From: an uncultured Pirellulaceae bacterium
GTDB lineage: Bacteria > Planctomycetota > Planctomycetia > Pirellulales > Pirellulaceae
Assembly (NCBI GenBank): GCA_938082855.1
Contig: CALKCC010000240.1
Span: forward strand, 1 to 33,319
Direction of reading: 5' to 3'
DNA length: 33,319 bases
The notes beneath the pieces are model-generated. The model was not told the DNA's origin. It made no database searches and saw nothing but the letters and a program-made list of their open reading frames with translations. Positions 23,328-30,476 of this stretch are shown one piece after another. Each line of letters begins with the position of its first letter. Within the stretch, counting starts at the first letter, position 1. A program made the position numbers and the translations under genes.

Positions 23328-25649
23328 TTAGAATTCAAAGGCGTATTGAATATTAGCTGAGAAACCAGCACCATCCACTCCGCTTCCATGCACGCGGTAG
23401 GCTTTATCAAGAATGTTTTCCAACTCAATTCGCAGCAAGTGATGGTCCTTCAGCTGCGTACCATAACGAAGGCTGATCGTACCATAACCAGGCGTCCCTC
23501 CGTCCGGAATTCGCCCATCCGATACGTCCTGGAAATTAAGTCGATCCTGCGTATCAACTAACCAGGAATAGATATCGACAAATTCGTACTTCTCACTATT
23601 ACGCCAACGCAAACCGACAACGCCTTGTGTCGGTGGAATCCTTGAAAGCGGTTCGTCGAGATCGAGATCCTGACCGTAGATGTAGGAGAAGTTTCCATAA
23701 GCCGTCCAATTGGTAGACAAACGCTTCTCCGCGGCAAATTCAACGCCGTTGATGTGGGCATCGCGATTGCTACGGGAAAAGAGAATACTATCACTACTCG
23801 CACCTGCAGGTGTGCGTAGAATCATATCCTCAATGTCTGTCCAAAACACAGACGCCTGCCAACGCACGGTATCCACTTCTTTCCGAAGTGCCACTTCATA
23901 ACTCAAACTTCTCTCTGGTCTGAGATCAACACTGGGAGTATCTGCGGCTGCTTGTTGGACGTTGTCATTATTGGCAGCTAGGTCGTCCAGATTAGGAGCT
24001 CGGAAGCCTTCGGAAATTGATCCTACCAAAGCCGTCGTTTCATTGAGTTTGTAATGCAGTCCACCTCCTGCCGACCAGTCGTTGAAAGTAGGTGAAATGA
24101 ACACAGGCTGCGATTCCGGATCGGTAGCTGGGTCATTGTCATGATCGACGTCGACCATAGGCGTCCCCTGAGCGTGAGCCCGAGTAAACCTCACTCCTCC
24201 GTTAAAGCTCAGCCGTTTGTTCAGTTCTTTGTCAATTTGAAGAAAGGCTCCGGTCTGACGATATCGTCCATCATCCGGATATTTCGGGGTGGGCGAGGAG
24301 ATAAAATCGTTAGTCAGATTGTCATACCGATTGCGGAAAGAATCCACCACATCTCGATACATATCCGCACCATAGGTTAGATTCCAGCCATTATCGAGTT
24401 CGCGCCCCATCAGCAATTGAATACCGTACGAATAATTATCGGTTTCCATGTCATCCCAGTAGGTGCGGCTAACCCGGGCATCCGTGGATTGTTCACGCTG
24501 TCGGTGCATTGAAAACGTCAGCATGTAGTTATCAAAGAACTTCTCCATGTCCGTTCCCTGAAATCGCAGGTAGGCCATACTTCGTTGTTGAGGATCAAAG
24601 ATGGTTCGACGGCTTGGAAATCTGTCGGTACGAAAAACATCCCGTTGTTCAAAGTGCTGCACTGACAACGTCACCGCCTGATTGTCAGAGAGTAAACGGT
24701 CTACTCTTACATCGCCCGAATACTGAGAGTAAGCCGTGGCGGCTTGACGGCCCAAATCACCACCGCGATCCAGTTCATTGAAGTTCCCGTAACCTGATCC
24801 CGCGAAGACACTGGTGTCTCCCTTTTGGAACTGGTAATTCAGCCGAGTATAAATACCGCCATCTGCACTGGAATAACGAGACGTCCAGGTGCGAACGGGT
24901 TCGTTGAGCAGAGCATCGGTAGGAGTACGTCGCGTAACGACATTCACGACACCACCCAATGCGTCGGAACCCCAAAGGACGGTTTGAGGACCACGGATGA
25001 TCTCAATGTGATCTACCATTCCCGGATCGATCGTATTGAAATACTGGTTGGGCCCAGTACGAAACGTTGCATTATTCATGCGAATCCCATCCACCAGGAT
25101 CAACACCTGCTGACCGGTTAATCCACGGATGAACGGGGAAGCAGCACCACGTTGAGTTCGCTGCATGAGGACACCGGTTTCTCGCTCTAACGCCTGCAGC
25201 ATGTCCGCCGGCGCTCGCTCCAGCAAATCCTGCAGGTCGATCACAGATCGATTGGTGGGAGCATTGAAATTGGAAAAATTACTACGGCGACCGCCATCAA
25301 AGAGCCCTCGCCCCATGGAGTCCAAACGGTCATCATTCCAAATTCCATCTGGCGTCGTCGGAAACGGAATGACACCTTCGACAACGATCGGAGCAATTTC
25401 TGGAGGGTTTTCAATTTCTTCCGGAGTGTCGTCGGCTGGTTCCTGTGCATTCGCTAATGCGACCTTGGCAGATTCCTGAATCGACTCATCATCCACATCG
25501 ATTTCTAGAGACTCGACATTCGGATCGAGTACCGGAGCAGATGGAATTTCCTTCTCAGAGGTATCCTGAGCTTGTAAATTCGTCATCGCCAAGCATAGCA
25601 ACGCCACTCCAATGAGACACCTAGTCACATGTAAGAATACGCCCGACAT
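23328..25649 (-). CDS. TonB-dependent outer-membrane receptor
   Basis: Large outer-membrane receptor of 773 residues. The signal peptide MSGVFLHVTRCLIGVALLCLAMTNLQAQ is followed by an acidic spacer of about 60-80 residues rich in Glu/Asp/Pro. The plug domain has LQDLLERAPADMLQALERETGVLMQ, ASPFIRGLTGQQVLILVDGIRMNNATF, HIEIIRGPQTVLWGSDALGGVVNVVTRR. Barrel strands run to a C-terminus ending in Phe (NIQYAFEF), as outer-membrane proteins require for assembly. The plug resembles haem/haemoglobin-type and siderophore-type receptors, but the ligand cannot be set. It converges with exbD 64 bp away, forming a locus with its own energising system. It has no riboswitch, unlike the BtuB-like receptor. A 9-bp inverted repeat lies just upstream. 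Confidence 0.93.
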   Translation of the reverse strand: MSGVFLHVTRCLIGVALLCLAMTNLQAQDTSEKEIPSAPVLDPNVESLEIDVDDESIQESAKVALANAQEPADDTPEEIENPPEIAPIVVEGVIPFPTTPDGIWNDDRLDSMGRGLFDGGRRSNFSNFNAPTNRSVIDLQDLLERAPADMLQALERETGVLMQRTQRGAASPFIRGLTGQQVLILVDGIRMNNATFRTGPNQYFNTIDPGMVDHIEIIRGPQTVLWGSDALGGVVNVVTRRTPTDALLNEPVRTWTSRYSSADGGIYTRLNYQFQKGDTSVFAGSGYGNFNELDRGGDLGRQAATAYSQYSGDVRVDRLLSDNQAVTLSVQHFEQRDVFRTDRFPSRRTIFDPQQRSMAYLRFQGTDMEKFFDNYMLTFSMHRQREQSTDARVSRTYWDDMETDNYSYGIQLLMGRELDNGWNLTYGADMYRDVVDSFRNRYDNLTNDFISSPTPKYPDDGRYRQTGAFLQIDKELNKRLSFNGGVRFTRAHAQGTPMVDVDHDNDPATDPESQPVFISPTFNDWSAGGGLHYKLNETTALVGSISEGFRAPNLDDLAANNDNVQQAAADTPSVDLRPERSLSYEVALRKEVDTVRWQASVFWTDIEDMILRTPAGASSDSILFSRSNRDAHINGVEFAAEKRLSTNWTAYGNFSYIYGQDLDLDEPLSRIPPTQGVVGLRWRNSEKYEFVDIYSWLVDTQDRLNFQDVSDGRIPDGGTPGYGTISLRYGTQLKDHHLLRIELENILDKAYRVHGSGVDGAGFSANIQYAFEF

Positions 25650-25660
25650 TTTTCATTTTC

Positions 25661-25688
25661 CCCATATTCATAGAATTCGGAATATGGG
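25661..25688. promoter_or_regulatory. Inverted repeat upstream of the TonB-dependent receptor gene
   Basis: CCCATATTC (25661-25669) and GAATATGGG (25680-25688) form a perfect 9-bp inverted repeat with a 10-nt spacer, starting 11 bp before the receptor's start codon. It would lie in the 5' leader. It could act as an operator or as an mRNA hairpin close to the ribosome-binding site. Confidence 0.45.
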
Positions 25689-25875
25689 TAGCAAATCGTC
25701 TGTGAATTGAGCCAACATCAGGAATTGTTGGCTTTTCTATAGAGATGCCATGCTCTTTTTATTAGCACAAAACCGTACAGTTTTACGTCCTGAACAGATG
25801 GGACGCGACAACAGAACGCACGGCGACGAAGCAGCATCGGCGGAGACGGAACAACAGGCTGGAATTAGTCCTCGG

Positions 25876-26655
25876 TTACTTGCGTGCCTGAGATTGGGTA
25901 TTCCAGAATTCATTGACCGACACTTCTTTGCAACCAGCCATGAGCGTGCCAGTACTGCTAATTCGCTTACGATCCGAATTGGTCAATTGCCAGTGAATAC
26001 TGTGTTCACTACGAACCACTTGCTTTCGCAATCCGACTCGGTCAAGAAGCACTGTTCGTTCAATGGACTTGGGCAGTAGTTTTTGTTCGGCCATAACTCG
26101 ATTGAGTTCGAATCGGGAGTAAGGAGGGAGATTCCCAACACGTGTGCTGTTGAGTCTGGCGACCCAGTCAGCGAAGTGGCGATACTTTTGAATCGCCGGT
26201 ACCCATTTGGCATGAATGCCGGTGGCCTGATAAGTCATATGGTCGCTAGCAACCGTTACCGTTTTGGTGGAAGGATTGAACATCTGTTCCAGTTTGGGAG
26301 TCACAAATCGAGTCACCACTTCATCACTGGCTTGGGTCTTTATTTGTTCGAGAAACTTGAGTAGATAGTCTTTCGTAATAGTTGTTTTTAGTTTGCGTTG
26401 AGCATCAATCAATACAAACCTGCCTCGACTGACATCAAAGACTGTTATGTCTCCCAACGACGATTCGTGATTGAGAAAATCATAGACGGTCGTACCACTA
26501 AACAGCGTCAGGCTGGACGAAGCCGGCGTCGAATCATCTTCTACGAAAATTTCCGTCTCTATCCGAAAGTCATTCGCCATGGCAGACGATGCAATAGAAG
26601 CACAGACCATTGAGAGCAGTAAAATTGAACTTCGCCAAATCTGTTTAGATTGCAT
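25876..26655 (-). CDS. Secreted protein of unknown function
   Basis: I do not recognise a family. The 259-residue product starts with a clear signal peptide (MQSKQIWRSSILLLSMVCASIASSAMA, cut before NDF). The mature part opens with beta-like strands (FRIETEIFVEDDSTPASSSLTLFSGTTVYDFL) and VFDVSRGRFVLIDAQRKLKTTITKDYLLKFLEQIK, followed by a more helical, basic region. There is one Cys near the C-terminus and no catalytic motif I can name. The good signal peptide and stable reading frame support a real gene. It is flanked by the receptor gene (same strand, 226 bp downstream) and is divergent from the UDP-glucuronate decarboxylase. A link to either is not supported. Confidence 0.8.
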   Translation of the reverse strand: MQSKQIWRSSILLLSMVCASIASSAMANDFRIETEIFVEDDSTPASSSLTLFSGTTVYDFLNHESSLGDITVFDVSRGRFVLIDAQRKLKTTITKDYLLKFLEQIKTQASDEVVTRFVTPKLEQMFNPSTKTVTVASDHMTYQATGIHAKWVPAIQKYRHFADWVARLNSTRVGNLPPYSRFELNRVMAEQKLLPKSIERTVLLDRVGLRKQVVRSEHSIHWQLTNSDRKRISSTGTLMAGCKEVSVNEFWNTQSQARK

Positions 26656-26879
26656 GAGCCTATCCTGAAAACAGGTTGTTGGGATTACCAGTGGCCAAGA
26701 ATAATCAATTCCTGCCGTTGAAGTCTACGCAGATCGTACTGTTTAACATTCAGACTCTCAGGATTCACAGAGGTTCGGCCGTATTGGGCGGATTCTATCA
26801 AAGCAGAACGACCCGATAAGCAATACTTTACGTAACACGACTGACGTCATGGTTTTCACCGGCAATTAAAGGCAATATT

Positions 26880-27854
26880 GTGAATCAAAAGCAACGGATC
26901 TTAGTTACAGGCGGAGCGGGATTTTTAGGTTCTCAGCTTTGTGAAATCCTTGTTGCACGTGGCGATGATGTAATCTGTCTGGATAACTTCTTCACCAGCC
27001 AAAAAGTCAATGTCACCCATTTGCTCGACAAACCAAACTTTGAACTGATACGGCATGATGTCATCGTGCCTATTTGGCTTGAGGTCGATCAAATCTACAA
27101 CCTGGCCTGCCCGGCGGCCCCTGGTCATTACCAATACAATCCGATCAAGACGATGAAGACTTCGGTGATGGGAGCGATCAATGTATTAGGGCTCGCCAAA
27201 CGTTGTAACGCCCGTGTATTGCAGGCCTCGACTAGCGAAGTCTACGGAGACCCGGAGATTCACCCTCAGACAGAAGATTACCGAGGAAGCGTGAATCCGA
27301 TCGGTCCACGTGCCTGCTATGACGAAGGGAAGCGAGCAGCAGAAACTTTATTCATGGAGTACCATCGCATGAATAAAGTCGATATCCGAATTGTCCGAAT
27401 CTTTAATACCTATGGGCCTCGGATGCACCCGTTTGACGGCCGAGTGGTCTCCAATTTCATTCGACAGGCATTAGACAACCAACCGCTCACCATCTTTGGA
27501 GACGGTTCGCAAACTCGATCCTTCTGTTATCGCGATGATCTTCTGCAGGCCATGATTCTAATGATGGAGAATGAATCGGGTTTTACAGGCCCGGTCAACA
27601 TTGGCAATCCGGCTGAATTCACAATTCGCCAACTCGCCGAGCTCATCATCGAACTCACCGGAAGCTCCAGTGAAATTGTCGAAGGAGAATTGCCAGTCGA
27701 CGATCCGACCAGAAGACAACCGGATATCCGACTCGCGAAGCAACACTTACAGTGGGAACCTGAGATTTCCTTACGCGAGGGTTTGGAGAAGACGATTGCC
27801 TGGTTTAAAACGATCGACCTGGCACACTATCATCCACCCACTCCTAATTACTAG
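26880..27854 (+). CDS. UDP-glucuronate decarboxylase (UDP-xylose synthase), SDR family
   Basis: NAD+-dependent enzyme that converts UDP-glucuronate to UDP-xylose for polysaccharide or glycan synthesis. The extended short-chain dehydrogenase fold shows GGAGFLG (residues 11-17), the acidic residue of [12 protein letters not shown] (Asp35), the catalytic STS (117-119) and Tyr147/Lys151 in ACYDEGKR. The stretches [47 protein letters not shown] and [16 protein letters not shown] are specific to the UXS/decarboxylase subgroup. Length (324) is normal. The start is GTG with AAAGG about 7 nt upstream. No other sugar-nucleotide genes adjoin. Confidence 0.92.
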   Translation: MNQKQRILVTGGAGFLGSQLCEILVARGDDVICLDNFFTSQKVNVTHLLDKPNFELIRHDVIVPIWLEVDQIYNLACPAAPGHYQYNPIKTMKTSVMGAINVLGLAKRCNARVLQASTSEVYGDPEIHPQTEDYRGSVNPIGPRACYDEGKRAAETLFMEYHRMNKVDIRIVRIFNTYGPRMHPFDGRVVSNFIRQALDNQPLTIFGDGSQTRSFCYRDDLLQAMILMMENESGFTGPVNIGNPAEFTIRQLAELIIELTGSSSEIVEGELPVDDPTRRQPDIRLAKQHLQWEPEISLREGLEKTIAWFKTIDLAHYHPPTPNY

Positions 27855-27945
27855 AAGTCGCAGTACGAGGTGTGAGCGGCTTGCGAATCTCTTGCTAGTT
27901 TTTAGAAACCGATAGGCACATTGGGCCAAAACTAAAGGCTCCATG

Positions 27946-27984
27946 AAAAAGAGCCGGAGCTTACAATCAGCCCCGGCTCTTTCA
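27946..27984 (-). terminator. Terminator between the decarboxylase and DUF6807 genes
   Basis: AAAGAGCCGG (27948-27957) pairs perfectly with CCGGCTCTTT (27973-27982). On the minus strand the stem is followed by TTTTT, so it serves the DUF6807 gene that ends at 28009. On the plus strand there are three Ts, so it may work weakly for the decarboxylase as well. Confidence 0.85.
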
Positions 27985-28008
27985 TTGAGATTAAGCGACG
28001 TCGAACGC

Positions 28009-28965
28009 TTATTTTTTGACGGCCTTATAGGTCTTAAACTGAGCGGCAATGTCTGCTGCTTCTGTATTGCCCGGATGGACATAGACTCGATAACGCAGAG
28101 TCATGGATTCTCCTTTGGCCATTTTGTGAGAGCCGTCTACATCATTACTGTTTTTGAAATGATGCAGTCCAAACGGGTTGGCGGTAAATAATCCATAAGT
28201 TCGGACGTGCCAGTAGGTTGGATATCGGAAGCTGGTCGGGTGATTCAGAATAGCAATACCAACCGTCTTACCTTTGACAGGTCCAACATAATCAACCCAA
28301 GGAGATGCTTTACCCCAGGCTTGCAGGTCTTTATCTCCCTGCTCGTTAACGATCGTACCTCCCATCTGAGAAGTTACTTTCATCGATCCTGCAACGCGAA
28401 CTCCGAACGACCCTTCTTTGGTATCCCCAAAGACGACTTCACCTTCACTGGCAGTTACCGTCGTATCGAAATCAATCCAGTAAGAATCTCCGTTCTTCCC
28501 GAACGTGAGGCGACGAGTATCTTCACACACTTTGTTACCTTTGGCATCCACCCAATCGTTCTTCGTTTCGATGACCGCGGTATCGCCCCCTTTGGCTTTC
28601 TTAAAGCCTTTGTGGATGATATTTCCATGGCCTTCGGTTTCTGCCCAGAAGTCCACACCGTTGACGTTTCCGTGGGTAAACCAAAATGAGCGGTGATGAA
28701 TATGGTCATCGCGTTCATGCTCTCCCGCTTCCCGCATCGGGTAGGCACGAGTGATTTCGTTTCCATGGGGGCCGATCAAAGGCCACAAAACAGGTTTCGC
28801 TCCGGACTTGGTTAAGTACCGAGTCAGCAGTTTGCCGTCTTTCAACACTTCCAGGCCACCTTCGATCTCTTTGATTTCAAAAGTGTCTGCATGAGCAAAT
28901 GAGGGTAGGCATAGCGCGACGAAGGCGGCTATCGCAAGAATGGGTTTCATAGGATTTGCTAGCAT
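28009..28965 (-). CDS. Secreted DUF6807 (PmoA-like) family protein
   Basis: Exported planctomycete protein of unknown activity. I start at the ATG at 28963-28965 because AGGAG lies 9 nt upstream; the ORF-track start is nine codons earlier without such a site. The N-terminus (MLANPMKPILAIAAFVALCLPSFAHA) is a signal peptide. The core has KPVLWPLIGPHGNEITRAYPM and the hallmark DDHIHHRSFWFTHGNVNGVDFW, a His-rich motif recurrent in this family. Further parts are DTRRLTFGKNGDSYWIDFDTTVTA, FGDTKEGSFGVRVAGSM and RTYGLFTANPFGLHHF. Such proteins are sometimes annotated methane oxygenase PmoA, but there is no methane-oxidation context here. The clustered His residues suggest metal or sugar binding, as inference. 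Confidence 0.85.
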   Translation of the reverse strand: MLANPMKPILAIAAFVALCLPSFAHADTFEIKEIEGGLEVLKDGKLLTRYLTKSGAKPVLWPLIGPHGNEITRAYPMREAGEHERDDHIHHRSFWFTHGNVNGVDFWAETEGHGNIIHKGFKKAKGGDTAVIETKNDWVDAKGNKVCEDTRRLTFGKNGDSYWIDFDTTVTASEGEVVFGDTKEGSFGVRVAGSMKVTSQMGGTIVNEQGDKDLQAWGKASPWVDYVGPVKGKTVGIAILNHPTSFRYPTYWHVRTYGLFTANPFGLHHFKNSNDVDGSHKMAKGESMTLRYRVYVHPGNTEAADIAAQFKTYKAVKK

Positions 28966-29387
28966 TAGTCTGATTCTCCTGTCGGTCCACATGCTACCGG
29001 CTGTATTTCCTCTACTTCGATCTTGCTCTACTTCGATCTTGGAGGCTAACCGGTTCAGTGTACTAGGGCGTTCTATATATAAAGTCTAATTAGGTTTGCA
29101 AGGTTCTCACTTGAAGGCAACTCAGGCATTTGTAACCGAGCTGTCTCAACAGGCTTATTTTATCAATCTTTTCCTGACCGTCATAATCGATACACGCTAC
29201 TTCTCCGGAATTCATTCCATATAGTTCATGGACTATTTTTTAGAATTTGAAGACGCAACCGGACGGCACTCACCATCTTCCCGATATTACCCATAGTTAA
29301 TAACTTACTTAACTAACCCAAACTAAGATCCCCTCGACTTCTGCTTTCAAGTACGACCGAGCCAATCTTAGAGAATATAGAAGAGCT
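28966..29387. other. Intergenic region upstream of the small-protein/csrA unit
   Basis: About 422 bp between divergent genes. It contains a perfect 16-bp tandem duplication (29010-29041, listed separately) and A/T-rich stretches. No RNA family or convincing gene was seen. The promoter of the small-protein/csrA unit probably lies here. Confidence 0.4.
29010..29041. repeat. Perfect 16-bp tandem duplication
   Basis: CTCTACTTCGATCTTG occurs twice without a spacer (29010-29025 and 29026-29041), in the 5' region of the DUF6807 gene. The copies are identical, suggesting a recent or maintained duplication. Confidence 0.95.
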
Positions 29388-29699
29388 ATGCCGGGAACGA
29401 TTTCTACCCTGTTGCAGTGTGCTGATCTGCAAGACCTTAGAAGCCAAATCCAAAATGCCCTATGCGAATTTAATTTTCTTGAACCCGGAGCTTTTCCATT
29501 TACCGAGCGAGTCTTGACCAAACAGGGTGAAGCTTGCGGAATTCTGTTTTGTCTTCACGGACCTCGAAGCGTCAAGCTAACAGCCATCTGGGAAACGGTT
29601 TCAAATTCAGTCCTGTTTTATGACTCGACCGGACAGCGACAGGGCAAGGCCGAGGTCGATCTCAATCATCAAACCGACTTACTGGCATTGGCCGGTTAG
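29388..29699 (+). CDS. Small protein of unknown function upstream of csrA
   Basis: A 103-residue protein I do not recognise. It reads as a plausible globular domain: an amphipathic start (STLLQCADLQDLRSQIQNALCEFNFL), then alternating hydrophobic strands (ACGILFCLHGPRSVKLTAIWETVSNSVLFYDSTGQRQGKAEV). GAAGAG precedes the ATG by a short gap. No signal peptide or membrane helix is present, and it has three or more Cys residues. The csrA gene begins 53 bp after its stop on the same strand, so the two are probably co-transcribed. A regulator or partner of CsrA is possible but unproven; chance coding is the main alternative. Confidence 0.65.
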   Translation: MPGTISTLLQCADLQDLRSQIQNALCEFNFLEPGAFPFTERVLTKQGEACGILFCLHGPRSVKLTAIWETVSNSVLFYDSTGQRQGKAEVDLNHQTDLLALAG

Positions 29700-29752
29700 T
29701 CATCCACCAACCACCTGGTTCCACCAGCACGTTATTACATGGAGGTAAAACG

Positions 29753-29989
29753 ATGTTAGTACTATCTCGCAAAGAATGTGAGAAGATTCAACTCGGAGAC
29801 AAAATCACTTTAACGGTAGTGAAAGTCTCAGGGGATAAAGTCCGCCTTGGAATTGAAGCGCCAGCGGACATTAAAGTTTTACGAAACGAGCTGGAGTTGT
29901 TTGATGACGGCCCGCAGACGTTAGCTCATCCTGCCAAGCTATTGCTTGATGCCAGTCAGGATAACGATGCATTACCACTCGCATCTTAA
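29753..29989 (+). CDS. csrA: Carbon storage regulator CsrA
   Basis: Small dimeric RNA-binding protein that binds GGA motifs near ribosome-binding sites and alters translation or stability of mRNAs. The 78-residue sequence shows the canonical MLVLSRKECEKIQLGDKITLTVVKVSGDKVRLGIEAPADIKVLRNEL. The first strand (LVLSRK) and the RNA-contacting GIEAP.. and R..EL region are intact. A C-terminal tail of about 25 residues after the core is poorly conserved. A strong Shine-Dalgarno GGAGG precedes the ATG, and ATGGA within it looks like a CsrA site, which would allow autoregulation. In many bacteria CsrA controls flagella; no flagellar gene is in the window. Confidence 0.96.
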   Translation: MLVLSRKECEKIQLGDKITLTVVKVSGDKVRLGIEAPADIKVLRNELELFDDGPQTLAHPAKLLLDASQDNDALPLAS

Positions 29990-30020
29990 ACAGGGGCTAT
30001 CATCAACAGGGGCTATCATC
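29989..30020. repeat. Perfect 16-bp tandem duplication at the csrA stop codon
   Basis: AACAGGGGCTATCATC occurs twice without a spacer (29989-30004 and 30005-30020). The first copy starts at the last base of the csrA stop codon, so the duplication does not change the protein. Confidence 0.95.
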
Positions 30021-30476
30021 CAAAGAAAACTAATCATTAAAGCAGACTCGGACGATTTCCCATTTGAGGTTGTATACCTTTACAAACGGGCATAAACCTC
30101 CACAGCTTTCGACACTCGCGGCGGGCCACAACAATCCCCCCAAAAGTATGATTGCTTTTCATAATTAAACTAATAAGCTTAACTATACGACCTTCGGTGC
30201 AAAGCTCTCGTAGTACGAGCAAAGTGGTCACTAGATCGCTTCCCGCCTTGAAGTACTTTGCACCCGAAACCCACCTTAAAATATTCCATCTCAGCAACGA
30301 ATTCACCGGCAAACAAATGCCGTAGTTGTTAAGATAAATATATAAATTGATTTTTACGCATCGCTGGTTCTGCGCAAGAAGTGCAGAGTTCACCAGTGAT
30401 GCATATTTGACAATTCGAATTGAATGAACCAGACGTGGTTCACATGTCGTTTTAATTTGTGGAGAAACTTGAAATT
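29990..30476. other. Structured intergenic region between csrA and the DUF1501 gene
   Basis: About 487 bp without a convincing gene; the minus ORF at 30037-30393 shows no family resemblance. It contains GGTGCAAAG (30196-30204) pairing with CTTTGCACC (30256-30264), extended by TTC/GAA past a bulged C, with an inner hairpin CTCGT-AGT-ACGAG (30207-30219). Downstream lies a long hairpin GCATCGCTGG/CCAGTGATGC (30358-30402) with an inner stem TCTGC/GCAGA, and then the perfect palindrome CAATTCGAATTG (30411-30422). These could be an unlisted small RNA, a csrA 3' element or a leader for the DUF1501 gene. No terminator with a T run was seen on the plus strand. Confidence 0.45.

Noticed and set aside
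28009-28965. Methane monooxygenase subunit PmoA
   Set aside because: The name is sometimes attached to this family, but the protein is a soluble exported DUF6807 type and no pmoB or pmoC is near.
30037-30393. Minus-strand ORF of 118 codons after csrA
   Set aside because: It begins at GTG without a good ribosome-binding site, shows no family-like pattern, and overlaps the strong hairpins of the region.
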